Shown in pieces: positions 1-9,005 of a stretch of DNA of 64,000 nt (within the stretch, counting starts at the first letter, position 1; each line of letters starts with the position of its first letter). Origin of the DNA: Pirellulales bacterium (GTDB lineage: Bacteria; Planctomycetota; Planctomycetia; Pirellulales; Lacipirellulaceae); the NCBI GenBank assembly GCA_022841705.1, contig JALHQZ010000001.1, positions 1,612,001-1,676,000 of the forward strand. Reading direction: 5' to 3'. The notes below the pieces were generated by a model, which searched no databases, was not told the DNA's origin, and saw only the letters and a list, made by a program, of their open reading frames with translations. The position numbers and the translations under genes are program-made.

Positions 1-288
1 GCCGCCAAAGGTGCTCGGCACGCCGAAACCCGAGTCGTCAGTCATGATGAGGAGGACGTTGGGCGCCTGCTTAGGAGGCATGACACGCGGCGCCCACCAG
101 GCCTTGGACTTGAGGGCCTGTTCTTTGATCACGCCACCAAAGGGTGGATTGGGCGCTGGGAGTTGTTTGCCATCGATCGTGGTCGTGGCGCTCGGTGAGC
201 CGGGCGTACCATTTACAACCTGAGCCAAAGCCGGGGAAGCTGGGGCGATGAGCGTGAGCATCACCGCAGCGAAAAGCGTGCGATTCAT
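1..288 (-). CDS. Secreted arylsulfatase, N-terminal part (cut by window edge)
   Basis: This frame is open from an ATG at 288 to the first base of the window, so only the first 96 residues are seen. Residues 1-22 form a signal peptide ending in an Ala-rich ALAQ site, so the protein is exported. After a linker, residues 76-86 read PNVLLIMTDDS, the N-terminal strand of the sulfatase family, whose paired aspartates (84-85) bind the catalytic calcium. The formylglycine Cys/Ser motif would lie beyond the window edge and cannot be checked. The spacing with a long pre-domain (KAWWAPRVMPP) resembles large arylsulfatases of about 750 residues. In the family these enzymes hydrolyse sulfate esters, often of sulfated polysaccharides; the substrate here is unknown. 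Confidence 0.85.
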   Translation of the reverse strand, partial: MNRTLFAAVMLTLIAPASPALAQVVNGTPGSPSATTTIDGKQLPAPNPPFGGVIKEQALKSKAWWAPRVMPPKQAPNVLLIMTDDSGFGVPSTFGG

Positions 289-811
289 GGTTTTTCTCTT
301 TGTGTCGCGATTTGTCTGGTGATTTCCAATGCCACTTGGCTTGGTCTCGGCCAAGACATAGAACTCCGGGATCGTTTCGAGAAAGTCTTTCTTTCCAATT
401 GAATAGAATAGGGTGACGGCTATTCCAAGAAAGTAACCTCTGGGAAGGCGATCGATCCCCGTACCGATAGGACCCAGCCATGCCGGAAGCAGTATAACAC
501 GAGCGGCGACGGCGAAACAAAAAAGAAATCGCCTGCGGGTCCGCTGAAACCCATCGGCTCCGGTTTCTGGGGCCCTTGCCGAAAACTAAAGACGAACGAA
601 GCGACTCGCTACGCCCCGTTCTCGGGTCCGACTGACCCTGGGGACTATGTTGCCGCCGGAGCTGTCAGCGACTTGAACCGACCGTTTCCCGCAGAATTGG
701 GGAATTTTCTTGGCGCGTTCCAACAAGCGCGGTAGGGTTAGCCCAATCTGAAACGGGGATCGGCGATCAGAGGCACGCCGCGAAGGTCCCCTTAGCCGTA
801 AGGAGCTCCCC
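289..811. other. Intergenic region between divergent sulfatase and dockerin/PEP-CTERM genes
   Basis: I find no convincing gene in these 523 bases; the open frames crossing it have no recognisable protein features. It should contain the divergent promoters of the sulfatase (leftward) and the dockerin protein (rightward). The only clear signal is a Shine-Dalgarno-like AAGGAG about 8 bases before the ATG at 812. Confidence 0.5.
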
Positions 812-1861
812 ATGTGCGGAACAGGGTTGCGAGCGCTGGCGTTTGGTTTCTGTATGCCCCTAGCCGTTGCTTCGGCAGCGCCCTCGGGCGACACGTTCGA
901 TCTTGGTTGGGCCGCGTGGCACAACATCAGCGCGGTGTGGACCTGGGGCAACCCGGCTGACTCGCTAAGCGATCCGCCCCCCGCCGGGGTAAACTTCAGC
1001 GGCGCCGGCGGCGTTGTGGGCAAGTTCACGTTTGGCACACCGGGGACTTTTAGCTTCCTTGGCAATCCGCTGTTGGTGACGAGCAGCGCGACGCTTAATC
1101 CCGATGGCGAGCGCGAAACGTGGACTATCACCATCACCGCGCAAGATGGCGGATTGATTTACGATCCAGTGAACGGTCTCGCCGAGGCGGGCGGCGTGTT
1201 TCGCGGCTGGCACCTGCGTGAAATCACGATTGGCCAATTCGCACCGTGGACCGGTGGCGATCCGCTCAACGCGAGTGATTTCGCCGGATTCGAAACCCCG
1301 CAGCCCATGGGCGAATGGTCCGACGCCAACGCGCGCACCGAGTACTTCGCCGGCGCGATCCCAGCCACATCCAATCAAAGGATCGCCTACACCCGGCCGT
1401 TCGGCGACCTCGATTTCGACGCCGATGTTGACTACGCCGATCTCCCGATCTGGACGAACAACTTCGGCGCGACGGGCGTCACCGCTTTCGCCCAAGGCGA
1501 TGCGACCGGCGACACCAACGTGGACGCCGCGGATTTCACATTGTGGCGTGATAACCTGGGCGCTGATTTCGCCGTCCCCGCGCTGACTGATGCCCAAACA
1601 TCCTTCGCGAAACAGGAGCCAAGCGGCGTGTACTTCAACCGTCAGTTCACCTCGCCGCCGGGCTCGCCGGGGCTGATTCTCTACGACGATGGCATCTACG
1701 AAGTGAACAACCCACAGGTGACGCGGATTGTGATGACGATTGACGTGCGGCGGCAAACTGCGACGGCCGCGAGTGTGCCGGAACCATCGGCGCGAATAGC
1801 GTGTGCGACTTTGGTGTCGGTGATTGCGCTCATGAAACTCCGTGTGCAGGGGGTTCATTAA
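812..1861 (+). CDS. Secreted dockerin-like/PEP-CTERM protein
   Basis: A 349-residue exported protein with a signal peptide at about residues 1-23 (AVASAAP). Residues 24-190 are a beta-rich region I do not recognise. Residues about 198-250 contain two EF-hand-like dockerin repeats: DLDFDADVDYADLPIWTNNFG, then GDATGDTNVDAADFTLWRDN. This is the planctomycete form with the conserved W-R-x-N-x-G ending. The C terminus has a VPEPSA motif, a short hydrophobic stretch and a basic residue, which is a PEP-CTERM sorting signal recognised by exosortase/EpsH. The protein is therefore probably processed at the inner membrane and anchored or released at the cell surface. The start is supported by AAGGAG just upstream. 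Its biochemical role is unknown. Confidence 0.75.
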   Translation: MCGTGLRALAFGFCMPLAVASAAPSGDTFDLGWAAWHNISAVWTWGNPADSLSDPPPAGVNFSGAGGVVGKFTFGTPGTFSFLGNPLLVTSSATLNPDGERETWTITITAQDGGLIYDPVNGLAEAGGVFRGWHLREITIGQFAPWTGGDPLNASDFAGFETPQPMGEWSDANARTEYFAGAIPATSNQRIAYTRPFGDLDFDADVDYADLPIWTNNFGATGVTAFAQGDATGDTNVDAADFTLWRDNLGADFAVPALTDAQTSFAKQEPSGVYFNRQFTSPPGSPGLILYDDGIYEVNNPQVTRIVMTIDVRRQTATAASVPEPSARIACATLVSVIALMKLRVQGVH

Positions 1862-1890
1862 ACGACGCTGCGACCCTACATTACGTCAGC

Positions 1891-2805
1891 ATGACGCAGT
1901 TTTTTGATCAACTTGCCGCCGTCGTGCGAGCGAAACGCAGTCCGCTGGTGGTGGGGCTCGATCCCCGCGCCGATCAGTTGCCGCACGCGATGGCGCCAAG
2001 CGCTTCCACGCCGGCCGATACTGCCAGCGCCTACCGTGAGTTCTGTTGCGAAGTGGTTGATGCGACGGTGGGCTGCGCAGCGGCCGCTAAGCCGCAAGCG
2101 GCGTTCTTTGAGGAGTTGGGGCCGCCGGGAGTGGTGGCGTTGGTGGAGGTGATTCGTTACTGCCAGGCGAAAAACCTGCTGGTGATTCTTGACGCCAAGC
2201 GCGGCGACATCGGCACCACTGCCGAAGCCTACGCGCGGGGCCTCGTAGGTCGGCATAGTCCCTGGGGGGGCGATGCGCTCACGGTGAATCCCTACCTCGG
2301 TGACGACAGCCTCGCGCCGTTTGTGAGTGTCGCCCAAGAGCGCGGCGCCGGGCTGTTCGTGCTGGTAAAGACCTCGAACCCCGGCGGCAAATTGTGGCAA
2401 GACCGGCCGCTGGAAGCGGAGTCGGGTGTGAAAGCGCCGCTTTATCGGCATGTGGGTGAACATGTCGAGCACTTGTCCCGCAATACGCGCGGAGCTTGTG
2501 GGTATGGCGTTGTAGGCGCGGTGGTGGGCGCCACTTATCCACAACAGCTTGCGGAACTGCGCGCCGCGATGCCGCACACGTGGTTCTTGATTCCCGGCTT
2601 TGGCGCCCAAGGGGGTTCTGCCGCCGACACGGCCGCCGGGTTCGATCCGCAGGGTCTTGGCGCGGTGGTCAACAGTTCCCGCGGGGTGATATTCGCCCAC
2701 AAACGGCCCGAGTTTGCCGGCCTGCCGTGGCAGGAAGCGGTGCATCGCGCCGCGGAAGAAGCGGCCGAGCAGTTGCGCGCAAGTACGCCCGCTGGTAAAC
2801 TGTAG
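1891..2805 (+). CDS. pyrF: Orotidine 5'-phosphate decarboxylase
   Basis: A 304-residue enzyme of the longer (type 2) OMP decarboxylase subfamily, which converts OMP to UMP in the last step of de novo pyrimidine synthesis. The sequence shows the N-terminal VVGLDPR strand and the catalytic DAKRGDIGTT motif, whose Asp-Lys-x-x-Asp array does the chemistry. It also has VNPYLGDDSLAPF, typical of the long subfamily, and a Gly-rich phosphate-binding loop near the C terminus (IPGFGAQGG). The ATG at 1891 was chosen because homology starts there; the frame stays open further upstream but encodes nothing family-like. It starts 29 bases after the previous gene and is followed by a long inverted repeat and proB. 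Confidence 0.93.
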   Translation: MTQFFDQLAAVVRAKRSPLVVGLDPRADQLPHAMAPSASTPADTASAYREFCCEVVDATVGCAAAAKPQAAFFEELGPPGVVALVEVIRYCQAKNLLVILDAKRGDIGTTAEAYARGLVGRHSPWGGDALTVNPYLGDDSLAPFVSVAQERGAGLFVLVKTSNPGGKLWQDRPLEAESGVKAPLYRHVGEHVEHLSRNTRGACGYGVVGAVVGATYPQQLAELRAAMPHTWFLIPGFGAQGGSAADTAAGFDPQGLGAVVNSSRGVIFAHKRPEFAGLPWQEAVHRAAEEAAEQLRASTPAGKL

Positions 2806-2817
2806 GTTGCCATCATC

Positions 2818-2878
2818 CGTAGCATGGGTCCCCGACCCGTGCAGATTTTTTTCGCACGGGTCGAGGACCCATGCTACG
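2818..2878. repeat. Inverted repeat, 25-bp arms (REP/BIME-like)
   Basis: Two 25-base arms (2818-2842 and 2854-2878) are inverted copies with a single mismatch, separated by an 11-base T-rich loop. Each arm also contains a small internal palindrome (GGGTC..GACCC). It fills the gap between pyrF and proB, ending 8 bases before the proB ATG. It could form a strong hairpin acting as a terminator or as a barrier at the proB leader. Confidence 0.9.
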
Positions 2879-2886
2879 TATCTCCA

Positions 2887-4047
2887 ATGCCCTCTCCGTT
2901 ACGCCAACAACTTGCCGCGCTCGTTGAAACTGTGGTGGTGAAGATTGGCACGCGCGCGCTCACCACGCCGAGCGGGGAGCTCGATGGCGAGCAGATTAAC
3001 TCCATCGCGCGGCAACTGGCAGCGATCGCCGATGGCGGCCGACGGGTGGTGCTGGTCAGCAGCGGAGCTGTCGGCGCGGGCATTGGCAGGTTGGGGCTGA
3101 AGTCCCGGCCGACCGATCTCGCCCAACTGCAAGCCGCCGCGGCGATTGGGCAAAGCCGGCTAATGGAAGCGTACAACCGTGCGCTCGAACCGCTCGGCCG
3201 CTGCGCCGCGCAGGTGCTACTGACCGGCGATGACTTTAACGATCGGGGCCGGTACCTCAACATTCGCAACACGCTCTTTGCGCTATTCGATTATGGGGCT
3301 ATCCCCATTATTAACGAGAACGACACCGTCCGGGTGGAAGAACTCGCCCGCCGCGTGGGAGATAACGACCGGCTCGCCGCGCTGGTGACCAATCTCATCC
3401 GCGCCCAGCTCCTGGTGCTGCTCTCTGATGTCGAAGGGGTGTATGACGGCCCGCCGCGCGACCCCAACTCGAAAGTCATCCCGCTGGTAGAACGGATCGA
3501 TTGCGGGACACTCGGGCTGGTCCAAGGTTCGGCAAACGACGGCCAACTGGCGCTGAGCGTTGGCGGCATGGCGAGCAAGATCGAAGCGGCGCGGCTCGCC
3601 ACTACCGCGGGCGAGAATGTGGTCATCGCCAACGGCCGCCGGCCGGACGTGCTGATTGAGCTTTTGGCAGGCGAAGAGCACGGCACGCTGTTTCTTGCCG
3701 AGGGGACATCGCTGGCCTCTCGCAAACGCTGGATCGGCCTTACCGCCCACCCCAAAGGCCGGCTGATTCTCGATCCGGGGGCCTGCACGGCCCTCGAAAC
3801 CAAGGGCCGCAGTTTGCTGGCCGTGGGCGTGGTTGGCGTGGAAGGAGAGTTCGAATCCGGGGACTTGGTGGCTCTTATCGATGGGGCGGGTCGGGAAATC
3901 GCCCGGGGTTTATCCAATTACGACACGGCGGAACTGCGCAAAATCGCCGGTCAAGGGAGCGAAAGGTTTGCCGAGCTGCTGGGGCGGTGTACTTACAAGG
4001 AAGTGGTGCATCGCAACAATTTGACTCTGGTTCGGCGAGCGACCTAG
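2887..4047 (+). CDS. proB: Glutamate 5-kinase
   Basis: A 386-residue enzyme phosphorylating L-glutamate with ATP, the first step of proline synthesis. It has the amino-acid-kinase start VVVKIGTRALTT, the substrate loop SSGAVGAG, the INENDTV motif, GDNDRLAALV, and LLSDVEGVYDG, all typical of ProB. The C-terminal 100 residues fit a PUA domain, so this is the long two-domain form. The ATG at 2887 is preferred because an in-frame upstream ATG would translate the inverted repeat. The partner proA is not adjacent. Confidence 0.93.
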   Translation: MPSPLRQQLAALVETVVVKIGTRALTTPSGELDGEQINSIARQLAAIADGGRRVVLVSSGAVGAGIGRLGLKSRPTDLAQLQAAAAIGQSRLMEAYNRALEPLGRCAAQVLLTGDDFNDRGRYLNIRNTLFALFDYGAIPIINENDTVRVEELARRVGDNDRLAALVTNLIRAQLLVLLSDVEGVYDGPPRDPNSKVIPLVERIDCGTLGLVQGSANDGQLALSVGGMASKIEAARLATTAGENVVIANGRRPDVLIELLAGEEHGTLFLAEGTSLASRKRWIGLTAHPKGRLILDPGACTALETKGRSLLAVGVVGVEGEFESGDLVALIDGAGREIARGLSNYDTAELRKIAGQGSERFAELLGRCTYKEVVHRNNLTLVRRAT

Positions 4048-4071
4048 AGTAACATAGGAAGAGTAGGCAAA

Positions 4072-5694
4072 ATGGACGCCTTATTCCCTTTATCGGCAGT
4101 TCCCCTGCCTCTGGGCTCCAGCAGTTTGGGTTCCGGCGGCTTGGGGCCGCTGGATGGCCTAACGGCGGCGCCTGTTGCGCTGCCACCGGTGGGCCGGTGC
4201 CCGTGGTCGGGGAAGACAACTGCGCCCCCGCTCGCAATGCCTCCCGCTGAAGAATCCGCACCATTTGTGAAATCAACCCCGTCGTCGGCCCTGCCGATCA
4301 CGCGCGGGGCCTTCGCGGATTTCGCGCAGGACATGCTGGCCGGATTCCAGCAACTTCATGCCGAGCACGGGCCGATCGCCGCGCTCGAAGAAGGGTCGCA
4401 GAAGATCATCTTTCTGTTCGATCCGCAGTACAACTACCAGGTGCTTAGCGACGCGGCCACGTTTCAGGCCCGGTTCTTTGCGATTCGCGGGCCGAAGACT
4501 TCGGCTCAGCGCAAGATCACTTGCGGATTGCTCGCCATGAACGGCGAGCAGCACCGCCGCAACCGCCGCGTGGTGAAAGAGCCTTTCGGGCTGAAGGCGA
4601 TCGCCGGCTACAAACCGGTTGTCTCGCAACTTGCCGACGAAGCGATCGCGGACTGGAAAATCGGTTCGCAGGTTGATCTCAACCAAGAACTGACCAAGTT
4701 CATGCTCCGGGTCACCAGCCAAATTCTCTTTGGCCTCGACGACCCCGCGCTCGCTTACGAACTCGGCGAGCAGATTTTCGAGTGGGTCACCATGAACCAC
4801 GAGATTGGCGTGGGCGCCCTCGTGCCGAACGAAGGCTTTTCGGCCCGGTACGAAGAACTGCTCGATTATGCCGTGGGCCTCGAACGGAACGTGATGGAGC
4901 TGATCCGGCGCCGCCGGAGCGACCCCACGCCGCGGCGCGATGTGCTGTCGATGCTCATCAATTCGCACGGCGAAGAAGGGGGGCTCAGCGACGAAGAACT
5001 GGTCGGCCAAGCGTGCGTGCTGTTTGCCGCGGCGCACATGACCACGGCCCATTCGCTCACCTGGACGATGTTTTTGCTCGCGCAGCACCCCAGTGTGCTC
5101 AAGCGACTGGATGCGGAAATCGCTGGGGGCCTCCCCGCCGAACCGAGCCTCGAAAACTCTCTGCTCGAGCGTGTGATCAAGGAGAGCATGCGCGTGCTGC
5201 CGGCGTCTGCCTACTCGCAGCGGATCAACGCCGAACCGGTTCAGTTGGGCCCGTTCCATCTGCATCGCGGGACGCCGATCGTGTTCACGCCGCTCATCAC
5301 CCACAAGCTGCCGCAGCTTTACGACAATGCGTACCAGTTCACGCCGGACCGGTGGCTCACGCTCAAGCGGACCGGCTATGAGTACCACCCGTTTGGCGCC
5401 GGCCCGCGGATGTGCATCGGCGGCCCGTTGGCGATGGAAATCATCCGCACCGCCTTGCCCCGGTTCCTGTCACAACGCCGTTTCACACTGGTGGGCGAAA
5501 GTGAAGTGACCGCCGAAGTTCACTCGACCATGCTGAACCCCAAGACCGGCGTGTTGATGGAAATCGGCTCGGCCGATGCGCCGGCCCGCGCCGTGCCGGT
5601 GACGGGGAACATTCACGAGCTGGTCGATTTGGTGGAAACGCCGGGGTACTTGGGCCCGGTGGCGAAGAGTGCTGTTCCGACGCGTCCGCGTTAG
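4072..5694 (+). CDS. Cytochrome P450
   Basis: A 540-residue heme-thiolate monooxygenase-like protein with no close gene partner. It shows the K-helix ExxR (Glu371-Arg374 in KESMRVLP) and the heme-binding loop FGAGPRMCIGG with the proximal Cys at 448. The I-helix segment reads FAAAHMTTAHS, so the usual acidic residue of the AGx(D/E)T(T/S) oxygen-activation motif is Met323, followed by Thr324-Thr325. Residues 1-75 are a Pro/Gly/Ser/Leu-rich extension with no P450 homology; a shorter start at a downstream Met is possible, although a GGAAG sits before the chosen ATG. No redox partner gene lies nearby. Membership of the P450 superfamily is certain; the substrate is unknown. Confidence 0.9.
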   Translation: MDALFPLSAVPLPLGSSSLGSGGLGPLDGLTAAPVALPPVGRCPWSGKTTAPPLAMPPAEESAPFVKSTPSSALPITRGAFADFAQDMLAGFQQLHAEHGPIAALEEGSQKIIFLFDPQYNYQVLSDAATFQARFFAIRGPKTSAQRKITCGLLAMNGEQHRRNRRVVKEPFGLKAIAGYKPVVSQLADEAIADWKIGSQVDLNQELTKFMLRVTSQILFGLDDPALAYELGEQIFEWVTMNHEIGVGALVPNEGFSARYEELLDYAVGLERNVMELIRRRRSDPTPRRDVLSMLINSHGEEGGLSDEELVGQACVLFAAAHMTTAHSLTWTMFLLAQHPSVLKRLDAEIAGGLPAEPSLENSLLERVIKESMRVLPASAYSQRINAEPVQLGPFHLHRGTPIVFTPLITHKLPQLYDNAYQFTPDRWLTLKRTGYEYHPFGAGPRMCIGGPLAMEIIRTALPRFLSQRRFTLVGESEVTAEVHSTMLNPKTGVLMEIGSADAPARAVPVTGNIHELVDLVETPGYLGPVAKSAVPTRPR

Positions 5695-5877
5695 CCCCAA
5701 TCCCTGATACGCAGGGCTCGTTGATCCGCTTTCGGACCGCGTGGCGGTCCGGCTTTTGAATTGAAAGAGTGCGATTGTAACGATTGCACCACTTCAAGTT
5801 GCACGCCGCACGAGCGTGATTAGCCTGAAAGTGATGAGCCCCATATTGCGTGGTGCTCGTTGCTGAGGGCGAGTCCC

Positions 5878-6297
5878 ATGCGTGCGGTTGCGTTTCTAGT
5901 CTGCTGTTTCACTTCCGCGAGCGCGCTCGCGATCACGCCGGCCGAACGACTCGCCGCCCAGCGCGAGTATGAACAGGCTGTGCTCGAATGGCGGCTGTAC
6001 GATCAAGTCGAACGCCCCGCGACGTTGCGGAAGTTAGCGGGCGACATCAAACTCTGCGAAGCAGAACTCGCTTCCATCGAACGCCGCTTGCGTGAGTACG
6101 AACCGACCACTCGCTTCAACTCTGGCGGCGCGCTGTTTTTGGATATCGAGCACCTCAAGCTATTGAAACTTGAAACCGAACTGTGCCTAACGAAGTTGCG
6201 CGAAGCGCAGGCGGCGGAGACTCGGTTTCATGTTGATCGCGTGCGGCTGTTCGAGCTGCGACTCTTGGCGGCGAAAGAGCGCTACGAGGCGAAATAG
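5878..6297 (+). CDS. Small exported helical protein, function unknown
   Basis: A 139-residue protein that I do not recognise. The ATG at 5878 follows a purine-rich GAGGGCGAG and gives a clean signal peptide (MRAVAFLVCCFTSASALA). The rest is rich in Glu, Arg and Leu with heptad-like spacing and is predicted to be almost all alpha-helical, possibly coiled-coil. It probably works in the periplasm. It stands alone between the P450 gene and a long inverted repeat. Confidence 0.6.
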   Translation: MRAVAFLVCCFTSASALAITPAERLAAQREYEQAVLEWRLYDQVERPATLRKLAGDIKLCEAELASIERRLREYEPTTRFNSGGALFLDIEHLKLLKLETELCLTKLREAQAAETRFHVDRVRLFELRLLAAKERYEAK

Positions 6298-6528
6298 CCA
6301 CGCTGAAAGTTTCGTTTCGCAATTTCCTCGGTGTTTTTGCGCGCGGTTGGTTGCTAAGCGCGCATCAGCTAATTTGCACCTTAGGAGAAGCGAGACCTCT
6401 TGCGACGCGTTGACCGGCCAACTGAACCCAAGACTCAGTGTTTGGCCCGTTCGACTCGAGCGACCGGGCGCCTTTAAGGGCCACGCCCGCAAGAGGGCTT
6501 CTCCATTTTTTATGCGCTGCGTGTTCCC

Positions 6529-6610
6529 ATCAGCCGCCACGCGCTAGCGTCCGGTTTCCCGGGATAGAGCTTGAGCTGCAGCAACCGGACGCTTGCGCGT
6601 GGCGGCTGAT
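6529..6610. repeat. Inverted repeat, 28-bp arms, copy 1 of a two-copy family
   Basis: Arms at 6529-6556 and 6583-6610 are inverted copies with one mismatch and a 26-base loop. The right arm touches the stop codon of the flavoenzyme gene at 6611. The left arm is identical over about 30 bases to the left arm of the repeat at 17548, so this is a dispersed element. The rest of the 313-base gap (6298-6528) shows nothing I can name. Confidence 0.9.
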
Positions 6611-7723
6611 TTATGTGAAGCGATTCAGCCCCAAAAACTCAATTGGCAGGTCACTTCCGCCGTCGAGCGCGAGGTCCGCGAGGGCTTCGCCCAGCACCGG
6701 GGCGAACTTGTAGCCGTGGCCCGAGAGGCCCGCGGCGAATGCAATCCGGCGGTCATCCGGATGGTTGTCGAGGATGAAGTGCTCATCGGGGCTCATCGTG
6801 TAGAGGCAGACGGCGTGGTTGCGCAATTCTTCCGCACCGGGCAGATGGTTGTGCTTGAAAACTTCGATGGCCCGCGCTTCGACCGGGTCGATGTCGCGAT
6901 TCACCTGCAGCGGATCAGTGACGGCCGTGCCGCCGGCATGATCGCCGACCTTCATTCGCCCATCGATCGCCGGAAAGCCGTAAAACACTCCCTCCGGCAA
7001 TTCGAACAGATACGTCGGCAGTTGCCCCGCTGAAACGTTGTTGGTTGCAAACCAAAAGAGAGACTTACGTCGCACTTCAAGCACCACGTTGAGACCCGTT
7101 AGCAATTCCGACGCCCACGGGCCGGCCGTAATAATCAGCCGACGGCCGTGAATTACTTCGGCGCCGACACGAACTTGCACATCCTCGCGCCCGACATCCC
7201 ACCGTGTCACCAGAGCATCGGTGCGAACCTCGGCACCACTCTGTTGTGCGGCGGCGAGACACGCTTTCACGGCCGCCTCGACTCGTAGATAACCGGCGCT
7301 CGGTTCGTAAACCACCTCCAGCTCGTCGCCAATTTCAAAAAGCGGCCAGCGCCACCGTGCTTCGCTCGCTGAATAATCTTCAATCGTGAGATTGTGCTCG
7401 CGAGCTGATCGCCGCACGCCGGGCACGACCACACCATCGCCGCGGCCCACTTGCAGCAGGCCCACACGGTGAAAGAGATGCATCCCTGTTTCGCGTTCGA
7501 GTTCATCCCACAGCGTGTACGCGCGCTTCAGCAACGGCACATAGTCGGGATGCTCAAAATACGCCTGCCGAATGATCCGCGTTTCGCCATGCGAACTACC
7601 TAAGGTGTGCGGCGGAGAAAAGCGATCAATCCCCAGCACCCGTAGCCCGCGCTTCGCCAGCCGCCACAGCGTCGCGCTGCCAACGCCGCCGAGCCCAATC
7701 ACGATGGCGTCGTAGGTGGCCAT
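6611..7723 (-). CDS. Monomeric sarcosine oxidase / N-methylamino-acid oxidase family flavoprotein
   Basis: A 370-residue FAD-dependent amine oxidase. The N terminus has the dinucleotide-binding GLGGVGSATLW fold followed by an acidic Asp (GIDRF), and then SSHGETRIIR as in monomeric sarcosine oxidases. Near the C terminus is CLYTMSPDEHFILDNHP, in which Cys306 corresponds to the cysteine that covalently binds FAD in that family. Family members oxidise sarcosine, N-methyltryptophan or related secondary amines to an aldehyde, hydrogen peroxide and the amino acid. Which amine is used here cannot be decided from sequence. The gene precedes no partner; mcsB ends upstream of its start on the same strand, 14 bases away. 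Confidence 0.88.
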   Translation of the reverse strand: MATYDAIVIGLGGVGSATLWRLAKRGLRVLGIDRFSPPHTLGSSHGETRIIRQAYFEHPDYVPLLKRAYTLWDELERETGMHLFHRVGLLQVGRGDGVVVPGVRRSAREHNLTIEDYSASEARWRWPLFEIGDELEVVYEPSAGYLRVEAAVKACLAAAQQSGAEVRTDALVTRWDVGREDVQVRVGAEVIHGRRLIITAGPWASELLTGLNVVLEVRRKSLFWFATNNVSAGQLPTYLFELPEGVFYGFPAIDGRMKVGDHAGGTAVTDPLQVNRDIDPVEARAIEVFKHNHLPGAEELRNHAVCLYTMSPDEHFILDNHPDDRRIAFAAGLSGHGYKFAPVLGEALADLALDGGSDLPIEFLGLNRFT

Positions 7724-7737
7724 AAAGAAGAGAGTGA

Positions 7738-8829
7738 CTAATTTTGCCCGGACTTAGGCGGCTGCGCCGACAGATGCTGTCGCAGGAAGCTAGCGCGTTC
7801 GATGTTGCGGTCGGAAGACTCCAGTTCCATGCCGGTCAGCTTTTGCAGGTGCGCCGGTTGGGTGTGGACGAAGAGTTTGTTGATCGTGACCAAGTCGACC
7901 TCGCCGATGAGGCCCAGGTTCACGCCCATCCGCAGACTGCTCAGCAGATGCATTGTCTCTTCACTGGAGATGGTTTGGGCGGTGCGCAGGATGCCGAAGG
8001 CGCGGCTCACACGGTCGTGTAGGGTCTCTTGGCTTTCGCGAATGAGGAAATCGCGGGCTTGGCGTTCGTAGTCCAAGAGCACCGGCACGATGTCGGCCAC
8101 CTTTTTGGTGAGCTCTTCTTCCGTGCGGCCGAGCGTGATTTGATTGCTGATTTGGTAGAAATCACCCATCGCCTGGGAGCCTTCACCGTAGAGACCCCGC
8201 ACCGCGAGGTTGATTTTCTGCAAACTGCGGAAGACCTTGTCGATCTGCCGCGTGATCACCAGCGCCGGCAGATGCAGCATCACGCTCACCCGCACACCGG
8301 TGCCGACGTTCGTGGGGCACGCCGTAAGGTACCCCAGCTTTTCGTTGTAGGCGTAGGTGACCTGCGATTCGAGCGCGTCGTCGAGCTCCGTGATTTGCCG
8401 CCAGGCACTTTCAAGATCGAGCCCGCTGGACATCACTTGCATCCGCAGATGATCTTCCTCGTTGATCATCACGCTAAAATGCCCCTCGGGATCAATCGCG
8501 ACGGCCCGCGCCCCTTCCGCCTCGGCCAGTTCCCGGCTCACCAGTTGCCGCTCGGTGAGGAATCGGCGGTCGAGCTCCGAGAGCTCACCGACGTTCAAAT
8601 ACATCAGCCGCTCGGGGAGCCGCTTTGATTTTTGCAGCGCTTTGATTTTGCTGTGAACCAGCTTTTCAATCTGCCCGCGATCGCCCTCGGTCGCCCGCGC
8701 GATGAAGGGAAACTCCGCCAAGTTGCGAGCCAGCCGAATGCGGCTCGAAATCACAATGTCCGACTCCGGCCCCGAACCCTTTAGCCACTCCGGCAAGCTT
8801 TGAGCGAGGGCATCGAGTTCGGTGGCCAT
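7738..8829 (-). CDS. mcsB: Protein arginine kinase McsB
   Basis: A 363-residue phosphagen-kinase-fold enzyme that phosphorylates arginine residues of proteins, in Firmicutes marking them for ClpCP degradation. Features seen are SSRIRLARNLAEFPF at residues about 27-41, the LGYLTACPTNVGTG active-site loop with its catalytic Cys, and VRGLYGEGS. The start was placed at the ATG at 8829, where homology begins, rather than at an upstream frame extension that would translate the inverted repeat. It lies downstream of mcsA on the same strand, 176 bases away, so the two probably form one unit. No clpC or ctsR homologue is adjacent, unlike the Bacillus operon. Confidence 0.93.
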   Translation of the reverse strand: MATELDALAQSLPEWLKGSGPESDIVISSRIRLARNLAEFPFIARATEGDRGQIEKLVHSKIKALQKSKRLPERLMYLNVGELSELDRRFLTERQLVSRELAEAEGARAVAIDPEGHFSVMINEEDHLRMQVMSSGLDLESAWRQITELDDALESQVTYAYNEKLGYLTACPTNVGTGVRVSVMLHLPALVITRQIDKVFRSLQKINLAVRGLYGEGSQAMGDFYQISNQITLGRTEEELTKKVADIVPVLLDYERQARDFLIRESQETLHDRVSRAFGILRTAQTISSEETMHLLSSLRMGVNLGLIGEVDLVTINKLFVHTQPAHLQKLTGMELESSDRNIERASFLRQHLSAQPPKSGQN

Positions 8830-8869
8830 GAGATAGAGATTATTTTGGTGGAGAGTGATGTTGGATGAA

Positions 8870-9005
8870 GCAGGCAGCGGGCGGAGGGCAGCAGGCAGCA
8901 AGAATGCGGGTTGAGCTTCTCTGGCTAATTGACCTGTTTGTTGCGTCACTTCGGCGGCTGAGGCCGACCTTAATCACTGCCTGCTGCCCTCTGCTTGCTG
9001 CCAGC
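8870..9005. repeat. Inverted repeat between mcsA and mcsB
   Basis: Arms at 8870-8898 and 8977-9005 are inverted copies over 29 bases with four mismatches, built from GGCAGCAG-type units, with a loop of 78 bases. The right arm abuts the mcsA stop codon. It splits what is otherwise a tight two-gene unit. Confidence 0.8.
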
